Positions 24,360-33,441 of a stretch of 64,000 bases of DNA are shown here, one piece after another. Under the pieces are notes generated by a model. That model made no database searches. It saw nothing but the letters and a program-made list of their open reading frames with translations, and was not told the origin of the DNA. The first letter of the stretch is position 1. Each line of letters opens with the position of its first letter. The position numbers and the translations under genes were made by a program. The DNA is from Methylophilus sp. TWE2 (GTDB lineage Bacteria; Pseudomonadota; Gammaproteobacteria; Burkholderiales; Methylophilaceae), in NCBI RefSeq assembly GCF_001183865.1, contig NZ_CP012020.1, forward strand, positions 868,001 through 932,000. The letters are read 5' to 3'.

Positions 24360-25787
24360 TTACTCCAGGATCATGCGGCCCTGGCCATCTTGCAACGGGC
24401 GCTGGTTAGGCTCGCCTATGGCTTGTTGCAAACTGCCCAGCTGGAACTTGGAGATTTTGACCGCTTCTTTCATGATGACCCACTGTACTCCTTCTGTACA
24501 AGGAGGGGCTGTCAATGAGCCGCTGTAACGGTAATAGGCAGGTTTGGTCGGCATTAGGTCACCCGGTGTAACGCGTATCGCCAGCGGTTTGCTCTGCTCT
24601 TTTTCCTTGGGCACGCTGCCGAGCAGTTTCTCAAAGGCTGGGTTTGCATTGCCTTCTTCCAGCATGACCGCAATAATGACGCGATGACCGGTTTTATCTT
24701 CATGCACCATATGCAACTCTGCAGCATAGGACTTTTGCTTGATCTGGTGTTCGCTGGGCACATGCACGCTGATATATTTAAGCTGGTAGGGTTTCTGGTC
24801 CAGCACCATCATGTTGCCGGTCCCGGCATCCAGGATCAGGCTATGATCCTTCAGGGCTATATTTTTCAGTGGAAACTTTTGTAAGCGCTTGAGCGGTTTG
24901 AGTGCGGCCGTAATCGTGTTGTCGATATTGATCGGCGATTGCTGGCTGCCTGCATTACATAACGCAAAGTCAGGATTCAGGCTACCCCATTTGTCCGGTC
25001 CGTGCGGGCCGCTATAGGCCCAGGATGGATCATTGGTCTTATCTTTTTTAGCCGGTTTGTCTTTTTCCTTATCCGCAGCACCCTTGTCTGTTTTGCTGGC
25101 GGAGTCTGGCTTGCCTGTAGCGGTTTTATCTGAGGCTGGTTTTGTTGCAGGCGATTTAGTCTCGGCTGGTTTTGTCTCCGCAGGTTTGTTTTCTGCGGCA
25201 GGTTTTTCCTGCGGCTTGGCATTGTCAGTGGCAGCAGGAGCAGGTTCGGTAACGCTGTCAGGGGCTGCGGGTTTGTCTTTACTGCTGGCCACAGCCGGGA
25301 CGACAGGATTGGCGGCGCGTCTCGCGGCAGCTTCCTGGCGCTGTTTTTCTTTGGCTTGCCATTTGCACACGTATTGCTGGGCAACCTCTACTTCGGACTC
25401 AGGCAAGGGCTCAATAAAGTCTGCCTGCTTGGCCGTGGTGCCGGCTGAGTAGACCAGCTCATCATCTTCGTACTGGAACACCTGAATGGTGGCTGCCTTG
25501 CGTTTGTCGCAATCAAAATACCATAAGGCTTTGGCGTGGTTATACACGCGGTCAACGGATTCCACATTTTTTTGCGGTGTGCTGTAATCCACCTTGACCC
25601 AGGCTTTGATATAAGGTTTTTCCTCCAGCAGGGACTGCTTGTCTATCATAAGCTGGTTGTGGTCTGTTTTCTTGATCGACAACCATTGTGATGCCTGGCT
25701 GTGACCAGGCGCAAGGCATAGCGCCAGCCATAAGCTACAGGCCAGCCAGTTGCGATAGTAGGTAGGGGTAAACAGATAACAGCTCAT
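24360..25787 (-). CDS. Exported fusion: surface-adhesin-E-like domain plus alpha-carbonic anhydrase-like domain
   Basis: 475 residues. Signal peptide about 14-33 ('GHSQA-S'). Residues 34-145 resemble the surface-adhesin E family ('SVDRVYNHAKALWYFDCD'). Residues 155-252 are a Lys/Ala/Pro/Glu-rich linker with repeated 'KPAETK' units. Residues 255-475 are an alpha-carbonic anhydrase domain ('WAYSGPHGPDKWG', 'QQSPINID', 'GSLTAPPCTEGVQW'). In the zinc site the usual H-x-H before 'PSEH' reads S-V-H: Ser340 replaces the first ligand, while His342 and His359 ('AELHMVH') remain. A normal hydratase site is therefore doubtful. The gene is inserted between lolB and ispE. Confidence 0.82.
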   Translation of the reverse strand: MSCYLFTPTYYRNWLACSLWLALCLAPGHSQASQWLSIKKTDHNQLMIDKQSLLEEKPYIKAWVKVDYSTPQKNVESVDRVYNHAKALWYFDCDKRKAATIQVFQYEDDELVYSAGTTAKQADFIEPLPESEVEVAQQYVCKWQAKEKQRQEAAARRAANPVVPAVASSKDKPAAPDSVTEPAPAATDNAKPQEKPAAENKPAETKPAETKSPATKPASDKTATGKPDSASKTDKGAADKEKDKPAKKDKTNDPSWAYSGPHGPDKWGSLNPDFALCNAGSQQSPINIDNTITAALKPLKRLQKFPLKNIALKDHSLILDAGTGNMMVLDQKPYQLKYISVHVPSEHQIKQKSYAAELHMVHEDKTGHRVIIAVMLEEGNANPAFEKLLGSVPKEKEQSKPLAIRVTPGDLMPTKPAYYRYSGSLTAPPCTEGVQWVIMKEAVKISKFQLGSLQQAIGEPNQRPLQDGQGRMILE

Positions 25788-25860
25788 ACAGCCATTATCG
25801 ACGCCATGGACTGAATCTTTAATCAGCGCATGACGGAAAACAGGGCAGGCTAAGGCGTGT

Positions 25861-26493
25861 TTACCAGTGTTGAATCACCAGTTTGAGGCGCACATCCTGC
25901 TGCTGCAGGCGCGTAGTGTAAGGTAGCTGCTCCAATGCCCCATTCAGTGCTGTCTGCTGGTAATCGCCGTAATTAATTTGCCATTGATCCTGCACCAGGC
26001 TGGCGGCCGCGCCACTCTCCAGGTAATTGGCCTCGAAGGGGCTGGCAGGGTGCGGAATGCCCAATATCCACTGGCTGAGGCCTGCCAACGGCAAGCGCCA
26101 GCCCAGCAGGCGTTCAGTCAGGCTGGCCACATCGGCTGCTTCGTGTTGTTTACCGCTCTGGTCGGTCAACGTCACGGTATGCGGTGTGCGATGAATCAGG
26201 GCCACTTGCTGCCCCAGCGGGCTGAAAATCCGCATGGTGTCTTCCTGGGCCTGATGCTGCCATTCCATGCGCGCCGTATAGCCCTTGCCTGCATATTGCA
26301 CGGCCATTTTTGCTTCCAGGCTAAACTCTTTGACCTCCTGCAGGCGTTGGGTACGCTGCTGCGATGCCTTACTGGCCGTGGTTTGGGTGGTGGGGGCGGG
26401 CAGAGAGGCACAGCCAGCCAGAATGAACCCTAGCATCCCGGCGATGACCTGGCCGCCGGAAGGCAGCCTCCACTGTATCGGTATCGATGGCAT
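25861..26493 (-). CDS. lolB: Outer-membrane lipoprotein insertase LolB
   Basis: 210 residues. Lipoprotein signal with lipobox 'LAGC' (about 25-28). The body follows the LolB pattern ('FSLEAKMAVQYAGKGYTARMEW', 'MRIFSPLGQQVALI', 'LLGWRLPLAGLSQWILG'). It receives lipoproteins from LolA and inserts them in the outer membrane. Its ATG overlaps the stop of the TPR gene by one base (TAATG), so the two are translationally coupled, as is standard in Betaproteobacteria. Confidence 0.93.
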   Translation of the reverse strand: MPSIPIQWRLPSGGQVIAGMLGFILAGCASLPAPTTQTTASKASQQRTQRLQEVKEFSLEAKMAVQYAGKGYTARMEWQHQAQEDTMRIFSPLGQQVALIHRTPHTVTLTDQSGKQHEAADVASLTERLLGWRLPLAGLSQWILGIPHPASPFEANYLESGAAASLVQDQWQINYGDYQQTALNGALEQLPYTTRLQQQDVRLKLVIQHW

Positions 26494-28199
26494 TAAAGCT
26501 CAGACTTCAGTTTCTTTGCGGTAGCCATCAATACTTCGTTATCCGGATTGCTGGACAATGCCTGGTCCAGTATTTTTTGCGCTTCGTCGCGCTGGCCCTG
26601 TTTCCATAATACTTCTGCCAGGTGGGCAGCAATCTCAGGATCCTGCTGTATCGCATAGGCATGGCGCAGCTCTTCTGTCGCGCGTGCCAGGTCTCCCAGG
26701 CGGTAATAGACCCAGCCCAGGCTATCCATGATGTAATGATCTTCCGGTGAAAGCTTGGTGGCGGTTTCAATCAGGCTCTTGGCTTCCATGAGCTTGATGT
26801 TGCGGTCAGCATAAGAATAGCCCAGGGCGTTATAAGCGGCCGCCATGTCTGGTTTCATTTTGATCACCTTGTGCAAGGTGTCTTCCATGATGTCAAATTT
26901 TCCTTGTCGCTCGGCATTCAATGCATAGTCATACAGCAGTTCAGGGCTGTCGGGAAAGCTTTGCACAGCCTTGCCCAGCAAGGCATAGGCTTCATCGTTG
27001 CGCTTGGCCTGGTTCAGCATCAATGCCTGGTTCTGGATGACCAGCGCCTGCTGATCTGGTGTCAGGCCGTCAACATTGTCCAGCATGGTGATGGCGGCAT
27101 CTATGCCATCACGGCGCGCGATAATGCTGGCAGCAGCGAGGCGGCCAGCCAGGAATTGTTCGCCTTCACCTATCTTGTCGAACCATTGCAAGGCGCGGGT
27201 ATCATCCTTTTGCTCGGCTGCAGAACGGCCCAGGTTGAAATAGACTTTGTTTGGCTCCTTGAAGCCGACCTGCAGTGCATGCTCCAGACGCTGGTCAGCA
27301 AAGCTGTATTCTCTCGCGTCCAGTGCCAGCAGGCCGACAATCACATTCATTTCAGGATTGTTTTGATGACGCTCCAGCAATTTGGTGAATTCTACTTTGG
27401 CATCGGTGGTGTTTTTTTGTACCAGTAAGGCACGTGCCAGTGCCAGGCGAATCTGGTCAGCCTCGGGGTTTGTTTTTAAAAAATCATGATAGAAGGCTAT
27501 CCCTTGTTGCGGATCTTTCTCGCTGAGCATTTGTCCGCGAATTTGTGCAGGGGCTTCCCAGCCTGGGCGCAATTTTGAAGCCTCTTTTAATTCCGTCTCC
27601 ATCAGCTTTTCGTTATGGGCAAAATAAGCGGCTTGTGAAATGGCAAAGTGAGCTTCCGGTAGCTTGGGATAAGGTTTTGCCAATTGCTGGATTGCTTCCA
27701 GAACGGATGTTTTGTCCGTGACACGCATCATCAGGCTGTTGAGTTCCATAAAGGCGTTGGGGCGGATGCTATCATTGGCCAGCACCTTCTGGATTTGTGG
27801 CACGGCTTTTTTAAGATTGCCATTGGCAATTAACAGTTGGCTGGCGGCCTGGGCTGCCGGAATAGAGTCTGGTGCCAGTTCTGCCCACAGCTCTGCCGAA
27901 GGCAGGGCGAGTTGCGGGGTGCGCGCAATGGTGGCTGCCTGTGTGGCGCGTTCTGCCAGCAACGGGTCGCGCGTTTGTTTTGCCAAGTCCAGGAACAGCT
28001 GCCCTGCCAGTACGAATTCCCCACGTTGCGCAGCCACCTCTCCGAGCAGGTATTTGTAAACAAATTCAGCCGTGGGGGCGGTCATGGTGGGCGAACTGCT
28101 GGCCGACCAGGCCGGAGTTGCCAGTAATGCCAGCCAGAGCGCTACCGTCGTACGGCGCTTTGCGGTGGGTTTAAGCGTAAATCGGCTGGTGTGAGGCAT
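26493..28199 (-). CDS. Exported tetratricopeptide-repeat protein upstream of lolB
   Basis: 568 residues from the ATG at 28197-28199, chosen because AGGAA stands 6 bases ahead; an ORF start at 28268 lacks one. Signal peptide about 1-33 ('TPAWS-AS'). The rest is a helical solenoid with many TPR units, clearest at the C-terminus ('AAYNALGYSYADRNIKLMEA', 'MDSLGWVYYRLGDLARATE'). TPR-lolB-ispE is a conserved betaproteobacterial order; the protein probably acts as a periplasmic scaffold in envelope biogenesis. No enzymatic motif. Confidence 0.9.
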   Translation of the reverse strand: MPHTSRFTLKPTAKRRTTVALWLALLATPAWSASSSPTMTAPTAEFVYKYLLGEVAAQRGEFVLAGQLFLDLAKQTRDPLLAERATQAATIARTPQLALPSAELWAELAPDSIPAAQAASQLLIANGNLKKAVPQIQKVLANDSIRPNAFMELNSLMMRVTDKTSVLEAIQQLAKPYPKLPEAHFAISQAAYFAHNEKLMETELKEASKLRPGWEAPAQIRGQMLSEKDPQQGIAFYHDFLKTNPEADQIRLALARALLVQKNTTDAKVEFTKLLERHQNNPEMNVIVGLLALDAREYSFADQRLEHALQVGFKEPNKVYFNLGRSAAEQKDDTRALQWFDKIGEGEQFLAGRLAAASIIARRDGIDAAITMLDNVDGLTPDQQALVIQNQALMLNQAKRNDEAYALLGKAVQSFPDSPELLYDYALNAERQGKFDIMEDTLHKVIKMKPDMAAAYNALGYSYADRNIKLMEAKSLIETATKLSPEDHYIMDSLGWVYYRLGDLARATEELRHAYAIQQDPEIAAHLAEVLWKQGQRDEAQKILDQALSSNPDNEVLMATAKKLKSEL

Positions 28200-28494
28200 A
28201 CGGGATTCCTGTTTAATTGGTCTGTTGATGAACAGTGTCATGACTGTGATGTGAGGGTTGATATGCAATACTGAATTTTTGTTTAGTCCGTGACAGTTGC
28301 TGCAAGTTCATCCATAATGTGCGATTTGTAACTGAATTGTAATTGGCGGTTTGGCACGCGCTAAAACGTCATGAAGCAAGAGTGTTTTAGCACTATAACT
28401 TTTTGATGAAATCTTTGTCTAGGGATTTGCTGGTTAGCGCTTGCTTTGCCAGTGGTAAACAGTCATCTTTAGTGAGTAGGTGTGTGAAAGAATC

Positions 28495-29448
28495 ATGGCA
28501 AATTTAACAGTAGAAGCAATCGAATTGACGCGTATGTATGGCGGCCGGGCCGCGGTCAGTGATGTGACGTTTAGTTTGCAGCAAGGGCAGGTGCTGGGTT
28601 TTCTCGGCCCGAACGGGGCTGGTAAGTCAACGACAATGAAAATGCTGACAGGGAACCTGGCCCCCAGTGCTGGTAGTGTCAGAATCTGTGGCATTGATAT
28701 GATTGAAAACCCCAAGGAAGCCAAAGCCTTGATTGGCTACCTGCCGGAAATGCGACCTTTATATAAGGAGTTTACCGTTGATGAATACCTGACCATTGCG
28801 GCCAGGTTGCACAACGTTTCTGGCAAACACCTCAAAAAAGCCGTGGAGCATGCCAAAGAGCGCTGTGGCCTCATGCACATGAGCAAGCGCCTGATTGAGA
28901 ACCTGTCTAACGGTTACCAGCAGCGTGTGGGCATCGCCCAGGCGATTATTCACAATCCTATGGTCGTTATCCTCGATGAACCAACCGTGGGTCTGGACCC
29001 GATCCAGATTCGCGATATCCGCGCACTGATCAAGGAAATCGGCCAGGCGCACAGCGTGATTGTCTCTACCCACATTTTGCCGGAAGTGGAAATGGTCTGT
29101 GACCATGTGCAGATTATCGATAAAGGCAAGCTGGTGTTTAATGGCGGCATCGATGTCCTCAAACAACAGCGTGTCGGTAACAAGCTACTGGTTGGTTTGC
29201 GTCATGCGCCAGAGGCATCACAGTTGGCCGCGATTGCCGGCGTGGCTGACGTCGAACCTGCGGATGGCATGTGGCGCATCCGTTTCCAGGAGGGGACGCA
29301 ACCGCATGAAGCGATCGTGCAGGCGGCTGTGCAAAATGGCTGGGGCTTGTATCATATTGCGCCTGACCAGACCAGCCTGGAAGATGTGTTTGTACAGCTG
29401 ACTTACCAGGAGCCTGAGACTGCGGCAGACCTTGCCAAGGCTGCTTAA
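28495..29448 (+). CDS. ABC transporter ATP-binding protein, GldA-like
   Basis: 317 residues from the ATG at 28495. Walker A 'GPNGAGKST' (about 37-45), signature 'LSNGYQQR', Walker B 'VVILDEP' and switch His in 'STHIL' are all intact. The C-terminal 80 residues form the accessory domain seen in GldA/CcmA-type exporters. It pairs with the permease and auxiliary subunits that follow; together they resemble the GldA-GldF-GldG exporter, a widespread system in non-gliding bacteria whose substrate is not settled. Confidence 0.9.
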   Translation: MANLTVEAIELTRMYGGRAAVSDVTFSLQQGQVLGFLGPNGAGKSTTMKMLTGNLAPSAGSVRICGIDMIENPKEAKALIGYLPEMRPLYKEFTVDEYLTIAARLHNVSGKHLKKAVEHAKERCGLMHMSKRLIENLSNGYQQRVGIAQAIIHNPMVVILDEPTVGLDPIQIRDIRALIKEIGQAHSVIVSTHILPEVEMVCDHVQIIDKGKLVFNGGIDVLKQQRVGNKLLVGLRHAPEASQLAAIAGVADVEPADGMWRIRFQEGTQPHEAIVQAAVQNGWGLYHIAPDQTSLEDVFVQLTYQEPETAADLAKAA

Positions 29449-29467
29449 GCGGAGTGAAAGATCAAGT

Positions 29468-30211
29468 ATGTTGAATATTGCAAGAAAAGAACTCAAGAGT
29501 ATGTTTGCCTCGCCTATGGGGTGGATTATTCTGGCGCTGTTGACCTTCTCGTTTGGCACCTATTACCTAAATGGTGTAAATAATTACTTTGAAGTCATGT
29601 CCGGCTCCATCCGCCCGGCTGAGCGCATAGGTGTGACCCAGTTTGTGGGGCAAACCGTGTATGGCCTGGCCTCGTTTATTATGCTGTTTGCGGTACCCTT
29701 GCTCTCCATGCGCCTTATCTCTGAAGAGCGCCGTAGCCAGACCCTGCCGTTTTTATTCAGTGCACCACTCTCTATCAGCGAAATTGTACTTGGCAAATTT
29801 TTAGGCCTGGTTGTATTTCTGAGCTTCCTGGTTGTTTATATTGCCGCCATGCTCTCTACGCTGAATATCTGGGCTGACATTGATTTTGGCTATATTTTTG
29901 CCAATTCTCTCGGCCTGTTACTGCTGGTGTCCAGTTTCGCTGCCTTGGGGCTTTATTTTTCCAGCCTGACTGCGCAGCCCATCATTGCCGGTATCCTTAG
30001 TTTTATTGCCTTGTTTGTGCTGATGATTCTGGACCGTTTTTTTGCCGGTGACCCCACCAGTACCATGCTCAAGTTTTCCCTGATGCGTCATTTCCAGTCT
30101 TTTGCTGGTGGTTTGATTGATACGGCTGACCTGGCTTATTTTGGCCTGTTTATCCTCACTTTTATTACCCTGACGATACGTCGTCTGGATGCAGATCGTT
30201 TGCGCGGCTAA
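29468..30211 (+). CDS. ABC transporter permease, GldF-like
   Basis: 247 residues from the ATG at 29468 (GGAGTGA about 11 bases upstream). About six membrane segments, with the family's typical opening 'RKELKSMFASPMGWIILAL' and 'ERRSQTLPFLFSAPLSISEIVLGKF' in parts. It starts 20 bases after the ATPase gene and forms the membrane channel of the exporter. Confidence 0.88.
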   Translation: MLNIARKELKSMFASPMGWIILALLTFSFGTYYLNGVNNYFEVMSGSIRPAERIGVTQFVGQTVYGLASFIMLFAVPLLSMRLISEERRSQTLPFLFSAPLSISEIVLGKFLGLVVFLSFLVVYIAAMLSTLNIWADIDFGYIFANSLGLLLLVSSFAALGLYFSSLTAQPIIAGILSFIALFVLMILDRFFAGDPTSTMLKFSLMRHFQSFAGGLIDTADLAYFGLFILTFITLTIRRLDADRLRG

Positions 30212-30241
30212 CCCCGCATTGTTGTCGAGTTTGAAAGCATT

Positions 30242-31636
30242 ATGAAAATTAACCGTAAGTTTAGATGGCAATTGCTCGCACAAAACTGGATGTTTGTGCT
30301 GGTATTTTTGGCGCTGGTGGTGATGCTGGGTTATTTATCCAGCCAGTACCGCTGGGCCAAGGATATTACCCAGGCGAATCGCAATATCCTGACTCAGGGC
30401 AGTGTCAATGTGCTCAAGCAGATGGACGGTGATATCAACATTACCGTCTATGCTACCAATGATGATGCCAACAATGGCGATACTTTCCGCAAAGGCATGC
30501 TGGATTTTGTTGCCCGCTACCAGCGCGAAAAGAAAAATGTCTTTATCAAGTTCATCAACCCCTCTGAAGAACCAAAGCTGGCGCAAGAGGCTGGCGTGAA
30601 GGTCGATGGCGAGACGATTGTCGAATACAACAAACGCTCCGAACACATTACGCCACCGTTTGCCGAGCAGGAAATGACCAATCTGCTGGTGCGTTTGTCA
30701 CGCACCAACAACCAGCCGGTCATGTATCTGGATGGCCACGGTGAGCGTTTGCTGCAAGGCCTGAAAAACCATGACCTGGGCGAGTTTGGCAAACAGCTGG
30801 AAAGTAAGGGCTTCAAGTTTGCCAACCCGGATCTGACCATTGCACAAGCGGTACCTGCCAACGGAGCCATGCTGGTGATTGCGGCGCCGCAGGTGGATAT
30901 CACCGACGTTGAATCAAAAAAAATCAAGGCCTATATCGAGGGCGGTGGCAATGTGTTGTGGCTGCTGGATGATGATAATTTGCATGGCTTGCAGGAAGTG
31001 GCCGACTACCTGGGCATTAAAGTATCACCCGGGATTGTGGTGGACCGTGCGGCCGAGCAATATGGCGCGGATCCGAAAATGGCGTTTGCCAGTCTGTATG
31101 GCGATCACCCGATCACACGTAACTTCATGCTGCGTACCGTGTTCCCCGAGGCGCATCAGGTGGATGGCCAGGCGTCTGACGACCTGGGCTGGAAAGTCGG
31201 CCGGCTGATTGATGTGGCGCCTAATGGCTGGCTTGAATCAGACAAGATCCCTGCTGGCGCGCAAAACCTCAAGGTGCGTTTTGACCAGGGCAAGGATAAA
31301 GCCGGACCGATTAATATTGGTGTTGCGCTGGAGCGTACTTATGGCAAAAAAGGCCAGCGTGTGGTGGTGATAGGCAATGCCAATTTCCTGGCGAATACTT
31401 TTATTACCAATGGCGGCAATCTTGATCTGGGGATCAATATTATTAACTGGCTGGCGGGAGATGATCGCCTGATCACGATACAGCCAATGCCACTCAAGGA
31501 TATCAATGTGACGATTCCGGCGACAGATCAGGGTCGACTGGTGGCCTGGAGTGTATTTCATGCGTTCCAATATTTTATTCCTTTAGGTTTGTTTGTGGCT
31601 GGCCTGTTGCTGTGGTGGAAGCGCCGCAAGGCTTAA
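30242..31636 (+). CDS. GldG-like ABC auxiliary protein
   Basis: 464 residues. One membrane helix near the N-terminus (about 16-36), a long extracytoplasmic part with the GldG/ABC_transp_aux fold ('GDINITVYATNDD', 'MYLDGHGERLLQGL', 'LVIAAPQVDITDVE', 'NVLWLLDDD') and a C-terminal helix followed by 'WWKRRKA'. It is the substrate-facing partner of the Gld-type exporter. Spacing to the preceding gene is 30 bases. Confidence 0.87.
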   Translation: MKINRKFRWQLLAQNWMFVLVFLALVVMLGYLSSQYRWAKDITQANRNILTQGSVNVLKQMDGDINITVYATNDDANNGDTFRKGMLDFVARYQREKKNVFIKFINPSEEPKLAQEAGVKVDGETIVEYNKRSEHITPPFAEQEMTNLLVRLSRTNNQPVMYLDGHGERLLQGLKNHDLGEFGKQLESKGFKFANPDLTIAQAVPANGAMLVIAAPQVDITDVESKKIKAYIEGGGNVLWLLDDDNLHGLQEVADYLGIKVSPGIVVDRAAEQYGADPKMAFASLYGDHPITRNFMLRTVFPEAHQVDGQASDDLGWKVGRLIDVAPNGWLESDKIPAGAQNLKVRFDQGKDKAGPINIGVALERTYGKKGQRVVVIGNANFLANTFITNGGNLDLGINIINWLAGDDRLITIQPMPLKDINVTIPATDQGRLVAWSVFHAFQYFIPLGLFVAGLLLWWKRRKA

Positions 31637-31661
31637 CTGCCAGGCTGGCCGGAGTCGTATT

Positions 31662-32570
31662 ATGAAAAAAAGATGGATTCTGAATCTCTTGTTGCTGGTC
31701 GTTGTGGTTGGCATTGCTGCGTTTTTACACTTAAAACCACAAGAGCAAGCATTATCAGCCAGGTTTGAGGTATCCAACCTGAAGATGGCGGATTTTGAGG
31801 CGGTGAAAGCCGAGTTTCCCGCCAAGGCGCCGACGGTGTTTGAAAAGCAGGATGGATACTGGATGATGCGCAAACCTTATGCCGCACGTGCAGACCAGCC
31901 TTCAGTACAACGTATCATCTCTATCATTGCTGCCACGACTGCGACCAGGCTGCCATTGCAGGATGCGGCAAAATATGGACTGGACCAGCCTGTGCTAAAA
32001 CTCACCTTGTCAGGTGCAAAAGGCGATCAAGTATTTACCTTTGGTACGTTCAATCCTGTCACTGAAGAGCAATATGTCGGTTTTGCCGGACAAGTGTATT
32101 TATTGCCTGGCCAATATGGAGAGGCTGCTTCTACACAACCCATTGAAATGGTGGATAAAACCCCATTGTCCCCGGCAGAGCGCAAGCAACTGGCTGGTTT
32201 TGACCTGGCTCACCTCGAGCAATGGGAAGAAAATGCCCTCAAGGTAGAGTTATCCAATGAAGGCAAGTGGTCTGCCAACGACCCCAAAGCAAAACCTACC
32301 CAGAACGATATGAACGAGTGGAGTGATTTTAGCTGGGTACAGGCACAAGCGGTTTCAGTAGAGTTTTACACCCCTGATCGCAAGCAGTCCTATCCTTCAT
32401 TTGAAGTATTGTTGCGCAATGGTAAAAAAGTGCATTTTGATAAATTGCAGGAGTCACCGGAGTACCTGTTGGCACGCCCGGATGAAGGCATTATTTATCA
32501 CTTCAGCAATGACACCGGCTTTACCATGGTCAATCCACCGGTCAATATCCAGACGCCAGGCAGCAAATAA
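31662..32570 (+). CDS. DUF4340 protein of the Gld-type cluster
   Basis: 302 residues from the ATG at 31662 (GGAG upstream). N-terminal membrane anchor (about 5-23), then an extracytoplasmic domain of the DUF4340 type with 'YAARADQPSVQRIISIIA' and 'KYGLDQPVLKLTLSG'. DUF4340 proteins commonly close GldF/GldG operons, as here. Function unknown; probably part of the same envelope complex. mutM begins six bases after its stop. Confidence 0.85.
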   Translation: MKKRWILNLLLLVVVVGIAAFLHLKPQEQALSARFEVSNLKMADFEAVKAEFPAKAPTVFEKQDGYWMMRKPYAARADQPSVQRIISIIAATTATRLPLQDAAKYGLDQPVLKLTLSGAKGDQVFTFGTFNPVTEEQYVGFAGQVYLLPGQYGEAASTQPIEMVDKTPLSPAERKQLAGFDLAHLEQWEENALKVELSNEGKWSANDPKAKPTQNDMNEWSDFSWVQAQAVSVEFYTPDRKQSYPSFEVLLRNGKKVHFDKLQESPEYLLARPDEGIIYHFSNDTGFTMVNPPVNIQTPGSK

Positions 32571-32575
32571 TTACC

Positions 32576-33436
32576 ATGCCTGAATTGCCCGAGGTTGAGG
32601 TGACGCGACGAGGGTTGTTGCCTGTTGAAGGTGCACTGATTGAGCAGGTAACCATTCGTCATCACGGCTTGCGCTGGCCCATTCCAGCCGATTTGCCGCA
32701 GCATTTACAAGGCCGCCGGGTACTCAAGCTCAAGCGCCGTGCCAAATATATTCTCGCCGAAATAGGGTCCACGGAAGTGGAAGGTGTATTGCTGCTGCAT
32801 CTAGGGATGTCTGGCCGTTTGTGTCTGCTGGAGCGCGATTTCCCCGCTGAAAAACATGACCATTTTGATATCCGCTTTGTTGATGGTCGCGTGATCCGTC
32901 TGCGTGACCCGAGGCGGTTTGGTGCCGTATTGTGGCTGGACCAGGACCCCATGCAGCATGTCTTGCTCAATAGGCTTGGGCCAGAGCCATTAGAGCCAGC
33001 CTTCAACGCGGATTATTTGTACCGGCAATTGCGTACCCGCAATGCAGCGATTAAAACCACCATCATGGATGCGCACCTGGTGGTGGGTGTGGGGAATATT
33101 TATGCCAGCGAGTCTCTGTTTCGTGCGGGTATCCATCCAGAAACACCCGCCAAGTCATTAAGCCTGGCACAATGTGAGTTGCTGGTGCAGGAGATTAAGG
33201 CGACGCTGAATGCAGCACTGGAGGCCGGTGGCAGTAGTCTGCGGGACTTTTTTGGGGCGGATGGTAATCCTGGCTATTTCCAGCAGACTTATTTCGTCTA
33301 TGGCCGCACCGGCGAGCCTTGCCGTGTTTGCCAGCAAGCCATTTTCACGATACGGCTAGGACAGCGTTCAACCTTCTATTGCCAGGTTTGTCAGCCACGT
33401 GACACACGTGTTGCAGGTCGTGCCGCAAACAAGTAA
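32576..33436 (+). CDS. mutM: Formamidopyrimidine-DNA glycosylase
   Basis: 286 residues, slightly longer than usual (about 270). Starts 'MPELPEVE' with the catalytic Pro and Glu after Met removal; 'RDPRRFGA' and 'GVGNIYASE' are present. The C-terminal zinc finger has four Cys ('EPCRVCQQAI', 'FYCQVCQ') and is followed by about 12 extra basic residues. It removes 8-oxoguanine and Fapy lesions. mutM usually stands directly across from the TPR-lolB operon; here the Gld cluster lies between. Confidence 0.96.
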   Translation: MPELPEVEVTRRGLLPVEGALIEQVTIRHHGLRWPIPADLPQHLQGRRVLKLKRRAKYILAEIGSTEVEGVLLLHLGMSGRLCLLERDFPAEKHDHFDIRFVDGRVIRLRDPRRFGAVLWLDQDPMQHVLLNRLGPEPLEPAFNADYLYRQLRTRNAAIKTTIMDAHLVVGVGNIYASESLFRAGIHPETPAKSLSLAQCELLVQEIKATLNAALEAGGSSLRDFFGADGNPGYFQQTYFVYGRTGEPCRVCQQAIFTIRLGQRSTFYCQVCQPRDTRVAGRAANK

Positions 33437-33441
33437 AAGGC

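Noticed and set aside
25033..25452. Ala/Gly/Leu-rich open frame antisense to the anhydrase-like gene
   Set aside because: It mirrors the Lys/Ala/Pro linker of the real gene; low-complexity shadow.
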